Positions 33,839 to 44,741 of a stretch of DNA of 64,000 bases are shown in pieces. The position numbers and the translations under genes were made by a program. Source of the stretch: Bigelowiella natans CCMP2755 (taxonomy: Eukaryota > Cercozoa > Chlorarachniophyceae). A model generated the notes under the pieces. The model was not told the DNA's origin, searched no databases, and was given only the letters and a program-made list of their open reading frames with translations. The DNA lies in contig ADNK01002459.1 of NCBI GenBank assembly GCA_000320545.1, positions 1 to 64,000 of the forward strand. Direction: 5' to 3'. Position 1 is the stretch's first letter; each line of letters starts with the position of its first letter.

Positions 33839-35017
33839 GTGAGTGTGTGTGAGTGTGTGTGTTGCTGACGCATCGAGGTTATGAGTGCGAATAAAGCTCA
33901 CCTCCGTGCCCTCTTCCTCCACCTCGATATCCACTGCCCATTTCTTATAGACAGCTTCCTCCTCCTCTTTTTGCTTCTTCTTTCGCTCCTCTTCCTCCTT
34001 CTGCAAGAAGAATAAACACAAGGACGAGTACAGACAGCGCACAGAAGCTCTTGGAACGGATTAGCAATTAGGAACAAATCGGAAGTTATTCCCTCACCTC
34101 CTTCTTAGCTCTCTCTGCCTCCCTCGCTTCCCGTTTTGCTGCTAATTTTGCAGCATACTTTTCGGCCTTCTTTGCTCTCAAGGCGGATTTTTCGGCTTCA
34201 AGCTGGCGGGTTGAAAGATAAAAGGTAAGTGATAAGACGATGTCTGCTCAGTGTTGTCCAAATGGGGGTGGGAGCCAGTGTGCACAATTGCAAAACCTTT
34301 CGCATAGCCTCGCGTTGTTGACGTCGAATCTCCTTTTCCTGCCTTCGTTTCTCTTCCCTAGCAGCTGCCGCTTCATTGTCTGAGCAAGAATATAAAGTAA
34401 GACCTACTTACAACTTAACAACTTTCCGAATTTTCTATAAAGCATGCTTAGCTCAGTCAATTAGGATCTGTGGGTTGCCTTCTTCTTCATCCTCAGCTTC
34501 ATCTCGACGGTCCCGTGCACGGTTCATGCCACGTCTTTTCTTCTGAGAGGTAGGGCGAGTGGTGACACGACTAATTGGTAGAAGAAGAATGTGCAGGTGT
34601 TCTTTGAATGTCGTTGTTCACAAGTGGCAACCTTCTTTCCACCACTTTTCTTCTCTACCCTACGCCGGGGTCGGGGTGCCTCCGCCTGCATGTAATAACA
34701 CTTTTTAGTAGTGCTTGTGATGTGGGTTCCAAGGAGCGCGACCATCTTGGACATCTCGTACGAAATTTAGAAAAATCACCATTCTATTAAATAACGGGAA
34801 ACTTCCCATGGAAACCTCATAAATCCCTTATCGAATCCCCACATTATTCCTGGCATAAACAGTAAAAGGCTCACTCTCACACACACACGTCTTAGTCCTG
34901 TACCTCGCCATGGTGCCCCTCGGCAGGGCCCCAGAATTTACCCCTCAGAACGATGAACCCCACTATCAAGCCCACCACCGTCACAAGATACCCGAGTATG
35001 ATCAAAGACTGATCCAT
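32948..35017 (-). CDS. DDRGK1: DDRGK domain protein 1 (UFBP1), UFMylation adaptor on the ER
   Basis: ER-anchored adaptor of the UFM1 E3 ligase complex (with UFL1 and CDK5RAP3), used in ER-phagy and ribosome quality control. The start ATG at 35017 gives MDQSLIILGYLVTVVGLIVG, a single N-terminal membrane anchor, as in the family. Following exons are basic (AEAPRPRRRVEKKSGGKK; KRRGMNRARDRRDEAEDEEE). A long charged helix comes next (AREEKRRQEKEIRRQQREAM; LRAKKAEKYAAKLAAKREA; KEEEERKKKQKEEEEAVYKK). The winged-helix end is VVALDDLAMEYEMKTKDVID, EKEGKLTGIMDDAGKFIYIT, VASFIKSKGRICIDDIVAQS, stop at 32948. The name-giving DDRGK motif reads DDAGK here (Arg to Ala). The intron at about 33806-33850 carries (GT)n on +. 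Its expected partners (UFL1, UFM1) are not in the window. Confidence 0.92.
33806..33862. repeat. (GT)n microsatellite in a DDRGK1 intron
   Basis: GT tract with AAGTGAG interruptions. It reads (CA)n on the coding strand. Confidence 0.88.
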
Positions 35018-35538
35018 TTTCTAGCGATCAACTATGCCTGAAACAATTGCGAGATACGAAAGTTGTACAATACGAAGGAAGGGTAACGTGGGAGATCCTC
35101 CACTGGATCCTTTGGTTGGTTAAATTCCGTGGTAGAAACGTGATCAATATTCGCATAAATACGCATATTGCACAACTTTGTTGTACATGTGGTAAGGTGA
35201 GAATAGCACCTTGATCGGAAGTATCGGGAAAAGAAGGGGGGGGGTCAATAGCTGGCTCTTTTTCCCACCAGTCGGAGGCCAAAAAGCCAATTGATTTATT
35301 TCGAAGTCCTACCGATGAATTCTAGTCTCAAGAATGTGAAGAAAACCACTGGAATTCGGCCCTGCGACTTCCCTGAAATTCATGTCGCAAGATAAAACCC
35401 CTTTGTGTTTTTGTTGCAGTGGCCAGCTTGCCCTATCTCCCGGTAACACTTCTTTCTTCTCTTCGTTCTTTGCTTCGAAGGGCAACACCTGCCTTCCACT
35501 CTGATTTGTGGCGGCGGTGAGCGGTATCTGGAGGAAGA
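35018..35538. other. Divergent spacer between DDRGK1 and the SAP-like gene
   Basis: Two minus-strand ORFs cross it without recognisable domains. I see no gene. It probably contains both promoters. Confidence 0.5.
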
Positions 35539-36965
35539 ATGAAGAAATACAACGGAAAATACGTTCCAATATCACTGGACAAGTGGTGCAGTCAGGTAGG
35601 GAGCGCCTCCGGATCATCGATGGAGAAGTGGTGAAGAAGAAATCAACCTTGTGTCGTCATTAGGTTGAACGAAAAAGGCATGGCCTGTCTGAACAATGGC
35701 TCCCGCCGAAGCCCACAGATGTGGTATACTTGCTTGTTATTCGAAATTTGGAGTGAATGCTGTTTCATTTTTATCACTAAACTCGCCCTGTTTCTGGAAG
35801 GTCAACGATGAAATAAGGCGGCAGGCCGAAGAGATGGGACTGGCTGATTATGACCCTACGAAGGAGGTGGTTTGTAGATGTTTATTTCGAATACCTTGAA
35901 GTTGAATATAGGCCCCAAACCGATCCTTCGTAAACCAGGACCGAAAGCAACCGAAAGTGGAAGCCGAGCACCCGAGTATGCGTCCGGCTAATTTCTCCGG
36001 ATTACGTTCCAAGGACGACACAAACAATAGTATCTACGGTCGGAGCCCAAAAAATAGAGTAGTGCTGTGTTTTGATGTCTCGTATTGTTCATCTGCGGAT
36101 CTGCCAACATGTGGGTGTCAAGGCTATTTAAGAATTTTGTTTCATTGCAGACCCCTCCATCGGCTTCCAGGCTGCTCAGTACGGCCGAAAAGACGTCGTC
36201 CTCTCCAAATTCAAATCAGCAGAAGAATTAGAGACGGTATCGATCCAGTAATCTGTTCTTATGTGAGGCTTTTCGCCTGATTTTCTCACTACCTTGTGTG
36301 TTTTGTTGTGAAGATTGGGCTGGAGAGGTTGAAAGATGAGTTGCAGAAAAAAGGTCCTTGCTCATTGCATGTGGATAGGGGGGTGGGTGTTATGCTATGA
36401 ATTTACTAGCCCTCCATCACAATATATTGAATTTGAATAGGGATGAAATGCGGTGGGACATTACGCGAAAGAGCTGAAAGGTTATGGCTCACCAAAGGGG
36501 TCAGCGATCTGAGCTCATTGGACCCAAAGCTATTCAGCAAGAAAAAGAAGAAAAAAAAAAAAGACATGGCAGAGGGAGGTGCCGCCCAGTGATAATAACT
36601 CAACTATGTAAATCTATGTATGCATACGCACGTACATATATGAACACCTCTCTCTCTCTCTCTCTCTCTCTGTATGTGTGTGTATGTGTGAAACGCTTGG
36701 CAACAATTACATCCGAAGAATTTGGTTAAGTTTTGCTTCTATCGGGCAGGCAATAGTAAGAAACGTAAAGGTACAGAGAAAGGTCCTCTTCGTGAGGGGC
36801 ACACAAGGCTTCCAGGTGATCCTCAATAACTCGTCCCTATTTTCCTAATTGGTATCTCATTTGTATAAATCAACGCATGCAGGTCAAAAAAGAATACGTA
36901 GTAAACCTCGTCGAAGCAAAGTTACGAAGCAGCCAAGAGCTGATAACTACGGCCCGATATTATGA
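35539..36965 (+). CDS. Small SAP-like-domain protein (SDE2/SF3A3-type motif)
   Basis: Short multi-exon gene starting at ATG 35539 (MKKYNGKYVPISLDKWCSQ). Exons continue with VERKRHGLSEQWLPPKPTD, VNDEIRRQAEEMGLADYD, APNRSFVNQDRKQPK, GFQAAQYGRKDVVLSKFKSA, GLERLKDELQKK and GMKCGGTLRERAERLWLTKG, then a poly-Lys run. The segment LERLKDELxxxGMKCGGTLxERAxRLW matches the SAP-like motif shared by the splicing factor SF3A3 and the genome-maintenance/splicing protein SDE2. The protein is much smaller than SF3A3, and no C2H2 finger is seen. Reading through gives a stop at 36592. Alternatively a donor at about 36579 leads to two more in-phase exons with a very basic tail, ending near 36965. An RNA- or chromatin-binding nuclear role is likely. 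Exact orthology is unsure. Confidence 0.6.
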
Positions 36966-37105
36966 CATCAAAAGAATGTTGCGACAGAAATTAAGTGTTT
37001 TGATGTGTCCCTCCACATGAATGTGTATATGCAATGGTTTATCTATGGATCATCCAATATGTGCACATCTAGACATATGAGTACATACAATACATGAGCA
37101 TTGTT

Positions 37106-37154
<49 letters not shown>

Positions 37155-37160
37155 TATATT
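36649..37160. repeat. (CT)n and (AT)n microsatellites
   Basis: (CT)n at about 36645-36672 followed by GTATGTGTGTG, in the SAP-like gene 3' region; (AT)n at about 37110-37149 in the spacer beyond it. Confidence 0.88.
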
Positions 37161-37623
37161 ATATATAGAAATTTTAGCTTGTGCGCAAGCTGTAGTCTCG
37201 CTGTTTTGTGTGGATCGGATGTTTGCTCTAGCGGTGATTTATTCACTCACGTAATCATCGTAGGCATAGGCACAATGCAATGTATGTCAACTAGTAAAGG
37301 ACGTGCGTATATATACGCATGTAGCTGTGAAGAATTTTGATATGTACGCGTGCGGATGTCATCATCGGTGCCAAAATATTACCATGACGAGCGTTACAAA
37401 TATGTATATACATATGTAGTCCTAGATACATATAGTACAAATATGTCGTTGCCGTATGAATAATCGTAGCGTGTGAGCGGCAATTATGTTCACCAATATG
37501 ATAGACAATTGCGTTTATCATTATTTTTTCATTGTTAACATTCTCTGGTATTTGGAAATACATCGCTACTTATAGAGCCAATTTGAAAAGGCTGTTTATT
37601 TCTGTACATTTCAATCCATTTTT
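36966..37623. other. AT-rich convergent spacer; no gene seen
   Basis: Holds the (AT)n tract and numerous TATATA and ATACGTAT-like words. No coding exon recognised. Confidence 0.6.
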
Positions 37624-39588
37624 TCAAAATCCAATGCAACACGCTGCTGCTTGGTTTTCAGGATTGCTTTTGTCGTTATTTACTCCGAGCAGCGAAGACT
37701 CTCTGATGGCTTCCACAATCTCCTCAGTATATTCATTCTCATTCTTGAACTGAAATGATTTGTATAGGTCTCTCTCCACCTTCGACTCATTTAATGTGTG
37801 AAACTTACTACACTTGATTTTTGTGGTGCGCACGGGCTTCGGTCTTGGTATGAATGGGGACTTGATCTCCATATTAGCAAGCTTTGCCCAATCGATCACA
37901 GCAAAGAAGGGATGGTTTTTAATATCCTGCACACCACCATGGCCTAGTCGCTCTTCAGGTTTGACCTTTAATAGCTTGGAAATTAAGTCCCTTGCATCCT
38001 GATCGATATCCTCAGGATAAACCACTTTTGCGACAATACGTTCTTGTTTGGGGTCTTTCCTGGCAATTTGTTGGTCAATCTTCTTACAGCAGAAAGGAGA
38101 CCAATGTGGAGAAGCATCACCTTGCTTCCCTCTGAATGGTTTCAGCGGGTCCGGTATTGATCTCGCATACAGCATCGTGTAGACAAGCACGCCCAGCGTC
38201 CAGTAATCTGTTGTCTTTCCCAGAGGCAATCGAGACATAATCTCTGGCGACCAACATCCTGGGGTCCCAGCTGAGTGACGGATGCATTTCCCATTCTTCG
38301 GAAGCTCGATGACAAGACCCAAGTCAGTGATTTTGCAGTGGCCAGACTCAGTTAGTAACACGTTGGAGGGCTTCAAGTCACGGTACAGATAGCCATGATC
38401 ATGGATGTGCTGCAGTCCAAGTATCACCTCTGCTGCATAGAACCGTGCGCGGGGAAGCGAAAAGGCTGCCTTCTCAAGATGTTGGAGGAGATCGCCACCC
38501 GAGCACATCTCAAACACAAGGTGAAGAGCTTGGGTGCTCTGGAATGCGTAGTTCAAGTTTAAGGCGAATGGACAGCGCATCCTTGACAGCGCGGTCATTT
38601 CATTCTTCACGAGCCACCCAAGGTTTTTTTCCCGGATCAAGGTCTTCGGGATTTCCTTCATTGCAAAGAGGCTTTTGGAGTCCTTCTTTTTGACGGCTAC
38701 GACACGACCAAACCCCCCTTTTCCGAGCATCTTCACCCGAGTAAAGTCTTTGAGTGTAACTTTCTTGTCGCTCATGTATTGGAAAAGCTGCACGAATCGG
38801 ATGAAGCTGGTACTGACCATAAAGAGAGGATATACCGAACGCAACAATTCGGCTACATATTGGTAGTTCCAATTGAATAGTTGTTTTTTAAATACACCTG
38901 TGGAGACGATCTTCTGGGCAACGGGAGCAATGGGTAGGATAATGCCTTTTTTGGAGGTGTTCACAAGCTTTGTCATGAGAAGCTCCACCTCATAACCAGG
39001 ATGCTTGAGTGCTGCCTCAACCCTTTGTAGGTGCTTGAATACTAACTCAACATCTGCGCGAGTTGGCGCCGTCTTCATACTGCGATATCTATCAGCTACA
39101 GAGAGAAACTGCATCAACGAGCACAGGTTTCGTTTTGCCAGGAATTCGGTGAAGTAGTACTTGGCGAGTTTATTGGTACAGCATGACTCAAAACTAGGAA
39201 AGCGTGTCTTCATATGTGAGATTTTCTTTCCCAATCTCCAAGAGCTCCTGAGCTTAAAATTAGGTTTCTCATGTGCTCGATGGTGGAAACTGTTGTAGCT
39301 GTGGACGAGCATTGTAAATTTGGGTAGATCAGCAGCAGGGGACGGTGGAGGAACGCTCGAGCTGAGGGCTACATCGCTGCTGCTAGTAGTAACCTGACGA
39401 CTGGGCAGAGATTTTCTTTGAACCATTGTCTCAACGGCGATAATTATTCCTTTTTTACGACGAGATCCCTGAAAGAGAGGGGAGACGGGGGGGTGAGGAC
39501 TTGAAATTAGGACCTGTCGAGAGGACAGCTGAAATGTGAATCCACGGTTGGAGGAAGCAGTCGCGCGACGACCCATAATTGGAAGCAC
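37624..39588 (-). CDS. GRK-like kinase: RGS-homology domain plus AGC kinase
   Basis: Single uninterrupted 654-codon ORF, a marked exception in this intron-dense window. After a low-complexity N-terminus (about 1-110) comes an RGS-homology segment (about 130-280: FPSFESCCTNKLAKYYFTEF, LAKRNLCSLMQFL, and a returning C-terminal helix VYPLFMVSTSFIRFVQLF). The kinase domain (about 287-555) has Gly-loop LGKGGFGRVV, catalytic Lys in FAMKEI, catalytic loop YLYRDLKPSNVLL, DLG in place of DFG (KITDLGLVIE), SPEIM in place of APE, and DYWTLGVLVYTML. An AGC-type C-tail follows (EERLGHGGVQDIKNHPFF…FHTLNESKVERDLYKSFQF). RGS wrapped around an AGC kinase with DLG is the G-protein-coupled receptor kinase architecture. 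The last residues, AAACCIGF, offer two cysteines for possible lipidation, as GRKs are membrane-targeted by C-terminal lipids. The start at 39588 is uncertain; Met at 39426 is an alternative. Confidence 0.9.
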   Translation of the reverse strand: MLPIMGRRATASSNRGFTFQLSSRQVLISSPHPPVSPLFQGSRRKKGIIIAVETMVQRKSLPSRQVTTSSSDVALSSSVPPPSPAADLPKFTMLVHSYNSFHHRAHEKPNFKLRSSWRLGKKISHMKTRFPSFESCCTNKLAKYYFTEFLAKRNLCSLMQFLSVADRYRSMKTAPTRADVELVFKHLQRVEAALKHPGYEVELLMTKLVNTSKKGIILPIAPVAQKIVSTGVFKKQLFNWNYQYVAELLRSVYPLFMVSTSFIRFVQLFQYMSDKKVTLKDFTRVKMLGKGGFGRVVAVKKKDSKSLFAMKEIPKTLIREKNLGWLVKNEMTALSRMRCPFALNLNYAFQSTQALHLVFEMCSGGDLLQHLEKAAFSLPRARFYAAEVILGLQHIHDHGYLYRDLKPSNVLLTESGHCKITDLGLVIELPKNGKCIRHSAGTPGCWSPEIMSRLPLGKTTDYWTLGVLVYTMLYARSIPDPLKPFRGKQGDASPHWSPFCCKKIDQQIARKDPKQERIVAKVVYPEDIDQDARDLISKLLKVKPEERLGHGGVQDIKNHPFFAVIDWAKLANMEIKSPFIPRPKPVRTTKIKCSKFHTLNESKVERDLYKSFQFKNENEYTEEIVEAIRESSLLGVNNDKSNPENQAAACCIGF

Positions 39589-39753
39589 TTTTTTATGGTA
39601 AAATTACCTAATTAGAAACAGATTGTCTTCGCTTCCGAGAACAGCAGGCCCCTGGCGGAAAGAGTGTCATCGTGTAGATCTGCTTGCGAAATTGCAAAAT
39701 TAGATGCGATGACTTACCTGTGGGGCTCTGATCTCACTGAGTTCCCGAATTTA

Positions 39754-40790
39754 TAATGTCGTACGACGGAAATCGCCTGTCATTCTTCGCGGCGGACGCA
39801 TTTGTAATGGGTTACAAAGTGTCTTCGTGTTGTTTCAGTATGCAATGCAGGCTCGACACTCCTGGGAAATCTATTTTTGAACTCGCATCTCTCACTATTT
39901 CTTGGTGTACAAACTAAAAGACAAACGGCATTAACATCCTTGCCTCCTTGTCGTAAAAGAAAAGTGTCATGAATTTAGATTATTGCGTGGATCTTCGGCA
40001 GGAAAATAATTTGAATTGTACAAAGTTGAAAAAGTAAGTCATTTTTTTAATACATGTTTATCCCGATATGTAACATTTTATTCCTCAATATTACCCTTGT
40101 TGTTATTTTCATGCGAGAGAGCAAACACAAGTTAATTTAGATAGAAAATATACAGATATTTCCAGTTGGAATGTGTCATTTGTATGAGATATTACCTTGT
40201 AACGTGAAAATCTGAAAGTCAACCTGCCACGAATCAGAACTGGTGTTAATTCCTTCAAGACACAAAGACGTGGCCAGGCACTTGAAGGGTTTTGCGCTTC
40301 TTTCTATTTATCACCCTGTTTAGAGCTTTCCAGGATAGTTTATATCACATGCTATTGATATGAGCATGCTTCTACCCTTTCAAAAAAAGTGTCGCTGGTC
40401 TTTGTCCTGGATAATGGTATGCTGTTTTGGTGGCAAACCTCGAGAATCCACTATATTTTCGGCTAGATCTGCACCAATATAGTGCAACGTATACATCGCA
40501 TTAAATTTTTAAATTCATATATCTTCAGGTCAACTGCCCGACTCCAGGTTCAACATGGACGGGATCTTGCTCTTCTTACTCTTATTGGTATTTGAATGTC
40601 CACTCAAGGAACAATACATGGAAGATTGAGTTCATTTATCTTTTCAGGCTATCATAATAGCAGCAATGGCCATAATAATGTCGTATAGAAGAAGAGCTAT
40701 GCGAGGGGAGGATGATATTGAGATGTGGGGTACTCAACGAACTGTAATCAGGTCACATTTATGTTGATTCTATTCTTCAGATTTTTCAAA
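39754..40790 (+). CDS. Small single-pass membrane protein, tentative
   Basis: An ATG at about 39756 opens MSYDGNRLSFFAADAFVMG before a GTTACA donor. Further along, an exon at about 40529-40587 (QLPDSRFNMDGILLFLLLL) joins in phase across a short intron to AIIIAAMAIIMSYRRRAMRG and EDDIEMWGTQRT (about 40649-40743). The result is one hydrophobic helix followed by basic residues, so a tail-anchored or single-pass protein. The connecting exons between the two parts could not be established, so these may be separate genes. No family recognised. Confidence 0.35.
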
Positions 40791-42155
40791 TTTGAGGACA
40801 AAAAAATCGTCGAATGTTCTTTCACATCAAAAATTTGCTATATTCTAGGCATGAGGGGGGGATATAACAGAATCTTCGAGGTAGAAGCCTCTGTGTCAAT
40901 GTGTCTAAAATTTCAGAGAATAATGAGTTGGGACTCCAAAATTTTTGATCAAGGATTTAAGGTTCATGGCTATTTTGAAATAATTGGAATGATGAATGTT
41001 GACTGGGATCTCTACGAGTGGTGCCAGGCTTCCACTAGGATGAACAATGTAACATGTATCAGCAGCCGGAACGATCAACCAAATATGCATCCTGCTCACA
41101 CGATGCATGCTAGCCAGGCACATGATGCTATTAGCGTCAGTTGCGGCTGGAATGTCGATGATTAGCTCGTTTCTGTAACGGTTGGTCTTCAGGTGCTACG
41201 AATTCAATGCCACACTGAGATATGCTATATGTCTTTATGTTTGTTCGCTTCGTGTCATGATTGAGTGCATCCGCCGCGGTGATGCTTCAGCCCAACTAGC
41301 CACGCTAGCACGTGCGCTGCCGCTGGCACGTTGCAGGCTGGCGTATCATCGCTGCATACATTCTGCAAGCGCACATTAAATCGAAGTCATGATGCATAGT
41401 CGTGCGCTGCATTTCATGCGCATGCAAGTGCCCGAAAATGACGTTCTAGTCACAACTCTCAGCTCTGCATGCCAGCATGTCTGGCTGCGCAGGCACTCCC
41501 TAGCTCCAGCAGGCATTCTAGCTACGACAAATTTCATGCATGATGATCGAAAGTCATGACAACAGAAACGATCAAACACAATTTTGAGCGCTGTGCTACA
41601 CTATGGCTGCACGCACAGGCCGCTGCTTTGCACAGTCACATCAGGATAACCATTGAAAGTGTTTTTGATTCCCTAGATTCGTGCGCATGTGTTGCATCCG
41701 TCTCACAAGCTCACAAGCACTGCGTCATGTTGTCGCAGCGCAGCGTGCATGTGCGCGCAGCGCCGCGCTGCATCGCGGCGGTGCTTGCCTTTCGACACTG
41801 CGCCTTTTTCATCAGAACACTGTGCACGAAGACACGAAGACACCGCCTCCGAAATGGGGCAGAGCCCTTGAAGATCATGCCGCGTGCGCATGTGGCGAAC
41901 GTGTGCAGTTCAATTTTGCATGCACGCATGTGTCCTCAACATCACATGTGGTTTCTAATGTTGGACGATGAGCACCGTTTGACAATTGAATCGATACTAG
42001 CATCGATGATGAAAGAGGCAATTAAATCGATACTAGTGTCACATCGATGATGAAAGAGTCAAACACCACAACTCCACAACCACCACCACAGCCTTGAAAA
42101 ACAACTTGTGGGGTCATCGTTGTTGAGTTAGAGTGGTTCTTTGTTTTGTTAGCTG
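40791..42155. other. Long spacer rich in TGCATG/GCATGC words; no gene seen
   Basis: From about 41050 the sequence is dense in TGCATGC, GCTAGC and CACGCAC-type words, like the other spacers. Several short ORFs on both strands look compositionally like spacer rather than exon. GATACTAG…ATCGATGATGAAAGAG occurs twice (about 41992-42017 and 42031-42058), a local imperfect direct repeat. Confidence 0.6.
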
Positions 42156-44404
42156 TCATCTAGAGCTTTCCATCATAGCGCCCATGGTTGTAGCTACCTC
42201 CGCTTCTATGGTTTCCTTCTTCTTATTATCCTTGCTGTTTCCCCCCGGCTGTCGTGGGCCATGGGTCAGCTTCGGGCTGCTGATTGTGGTCTTAGTGCCT
42301 GTCACGTTGCTGATCTTCGGTGACTGGAGCGTAGGATTTGCAGTGCCTGGAGAGGGGTATGAAAGATTCATGAAAGAAGAGGGAGTGAAGTTGCCTGGCT
42401 GGGCTACGGGAATTTGATTGGCACTCTTTCCAGAACCAGGTTGCGTCCACACAGGTGATATTTCTGTTAGTCCTGAAGGCAATCCCCCGGACGTAAGCGG
42501 GGGCAGGCCAGCCGAACTAAGTGGTCTGTTGCAGGGATGTCGAGCCGAGCCCAGAACAGAAGGGGGAGCATTTGCTGATTCTGCTGAACTTAGCTCCACC
42601 ACCTTTCTGTTCGGCTTTCCTAGGGACGAAAGATTGAGGGATTCTGGGATGGAGGAGAGAACGTGCAGTCAGTACAAATTTTGGTATTTAAAAACGTTTT
42701 TTAGTTATTTGATTCACGTACTTAGTTGCTGGCCACGGCGAAGGCTCAACGGTTTCTTTTGATCTATGTTTGGGCTTTTTGCCTGGGCGCCAGAAGCCTC
42801 CATCGTGCTGGTTACAGATACTGCTGCTGTAGACGTAGAAGCTTCAGGGTGTCCAGGAATACGGTTAAAAGATTGCATTTTGCCGTTCGGATTCGTCTAA
42901 AGGGGTAAATGTAATTAATATTAACAACACTTAACAATTAAATCTTTATAAGGGATCCTCCCAATTCAATTATGTGGTGGAATATTGGCATCATCATAAT
43001 TATTATATCATTATCAGCGCAACTACCGGAGTGAATCTCCAACCAAAAGGGGAGAGGGAAGTTTGCTCCCCAAACGACTGACTGACTTGCTGCGAGTCTG
43101 TGCTGAAGAAGGAGGAAGGGGAGGGGGGGACCCTTGGCGCACCTGGTTGGGCTGCCGGTGTCGCAAAGATGGTAGTGGGGGTGGTTGTGGTAGGAGTCTG
43201 CTGTATAGTCGCTTGGCCAGCTGTTGCCGTTATGAGTGGTTGAACACCGTTGATGAGTTGCTGGTTGGCAGCACCATCATCTTTGGGATCTGGGATTACG
43301 ACTTGTCTAATCGAGGGCGTAAACTTGCGTTTTTGTAAGAGACTCGTCCCACTTCCTCGTGCTTGAGCACCGCTTGACGACGACGCACTTGACGCCCTAT
43401 TGAAGCCCTGGAGGTTGTGGGGGTCAGTCAGCGAGCTGCCCTTCACGTCAGCAGAAGAATTTTGCAGGAAGTTCTGATTATTTGAGTGAAATTATGGTGA
43501 GTGGAGAAAACATGACATATCATATCCATGGGCCTACTTCTATTTGCTTTGGCGTAAAAGTAGACTATACATAAACTCTACATACAGTGCGTCCTTCAAC
43601 GTTAGGACTGGAAATTAGAGCGTGGACACGCTGCCTCTTTGTAGGCATCCCTCCTTGGTTTTGCAGCTGTCGTATGAACCTCTGTTGGGCCTGTTGAAAG
43701 GGCAGCCTTGCTGCTGCTGCTTCTGCCGCTGCCATTTGTCTCTGGAATTCGACAGGATCCGCGTTTAAAGCTGGAAAAGGGGGTGGTGCTGCGTGCATGA
43801 TATTGTTATTGCTTCGGCGTCCGCAGTGGTGGCAGGGGAGGCTCCTCAACTTTTCCTTTTTTCCACTTCCCTTGAACGAACTTGCTCGTCCAGGCTGGAG
43901 ATGGTAGATCTGGTTTTGGATTGAGGGTTATCAATTAGCGGAATGATACTTCATAATTAAAAAATGAAACAAGTAGCGAAGTCCAAGAAAAGGTTATCAA
44001 GCATGATGTGTACTATGAGGCAGCATGTATAGAGCTAGACATAATGTTTAACCACGATTACAAATTACATCGTTATTATCGAGATTCTCGTAGCTACCCT
44101 CGAAATCATGATACCTGTTTGGTAGAATATGTCAGACAACGCGAAATACAATTCAGTAGGGGAAAACAATTTTAGCAGGGGGGGAAACAATTTCATCCAC
44201 CTTCGGATTAGGTCATCAATATTCGAACTGGAATATATATTCATTTTGTCGTCGAAGAAGACCATTAGGCCAACCTCACAGCCGCAGAGAATCGAAAGTT
44301 CCATTGCTGTAAAGAAAAGCTAAGATTACTTGGAAACCATAAAGAGTATAACTCCAAGCTCCTCCATAAAATATATACTAAAACCTTTTATTTTTTAAGT
44401 AACA

Positions 44405-44455
<51 letters not shown>

Positions 44456-44741
44456 GCGTGTAGCATTTCTAGAACTCAACGGTCTGATAGCATCGGGCGG
44501 GAAGTTTTAATGAGAGAGAAATACCTTTCTTCATCAGACCCACTCTTCTTTTGTTGAACGTGACCTGGAATTAGAATGTAATCAGTTTAAAGTCTAAGGC
44601 TAGGTGCCACTGATATTAGAATGTGATTAATCTTAAGTCCAAAGCTTGGTGTCGTAAAAGGGTTGTAAAAGCAAGAGTTCTTCATTACATGACGATTCTT
44701 CTCTGAAGAGATCTTCTTGATATCAATCTTTTTCCTTCCCA
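42156..44741 (-). CDS. MADS-box transcription factor (SRF/MEF2-type) with Pro/Gln/Ser/Thr-rich tail
   Basis: DNA-binding regulator that recognises CArG-type A/T-rich elements as a dimer. The MADS domain spans three exons on the minus strand: about 44741-44690 (GRKKIDIKKISSEKNRH), about 44563-44525 (VTFNKRRVGLMKK) and about 44306-44210 (AMELSILCGCEVGLMVFFDD, then KMNIYSSSNIDDLIRRW). All match the consensus GRKKIxIxRIxxxxNRxVTFxKRxxGLxKKAxELSxLCxCEVxLIxF. The first exon begins TG-GGA just after an acceptor, so the initiator Met may be split by an intron (A|TG). Downstream exons (about 43850-42156) encode a long disordered region: an Ala/Gln segment (FQRQMAAAEAAAARLPFQQA), a possible nuclear signal (KRQRVHAL, KRKFTPS), then Pro/Ser/Thr/Gln-rich stretches, ending MGAMMESSR. 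No plant-type K box is apparent. Confidence 0.87.
44407..44463. repeat. (GT)n microsatellite in a MADS-box intron
   Basis: About 55 bp GT tract between the second and third MADS exons; (CA)n on the coding strand. Confidence 0.9.

Noticed and set aside
34440-34465. GCTTAGCTCAGTCAATTAGG, resembling a tRNA D-arm (A box)
   Set aside because: No matching T arm follows at the right distance. It lies in an intron next to a DDRGK1 exon.
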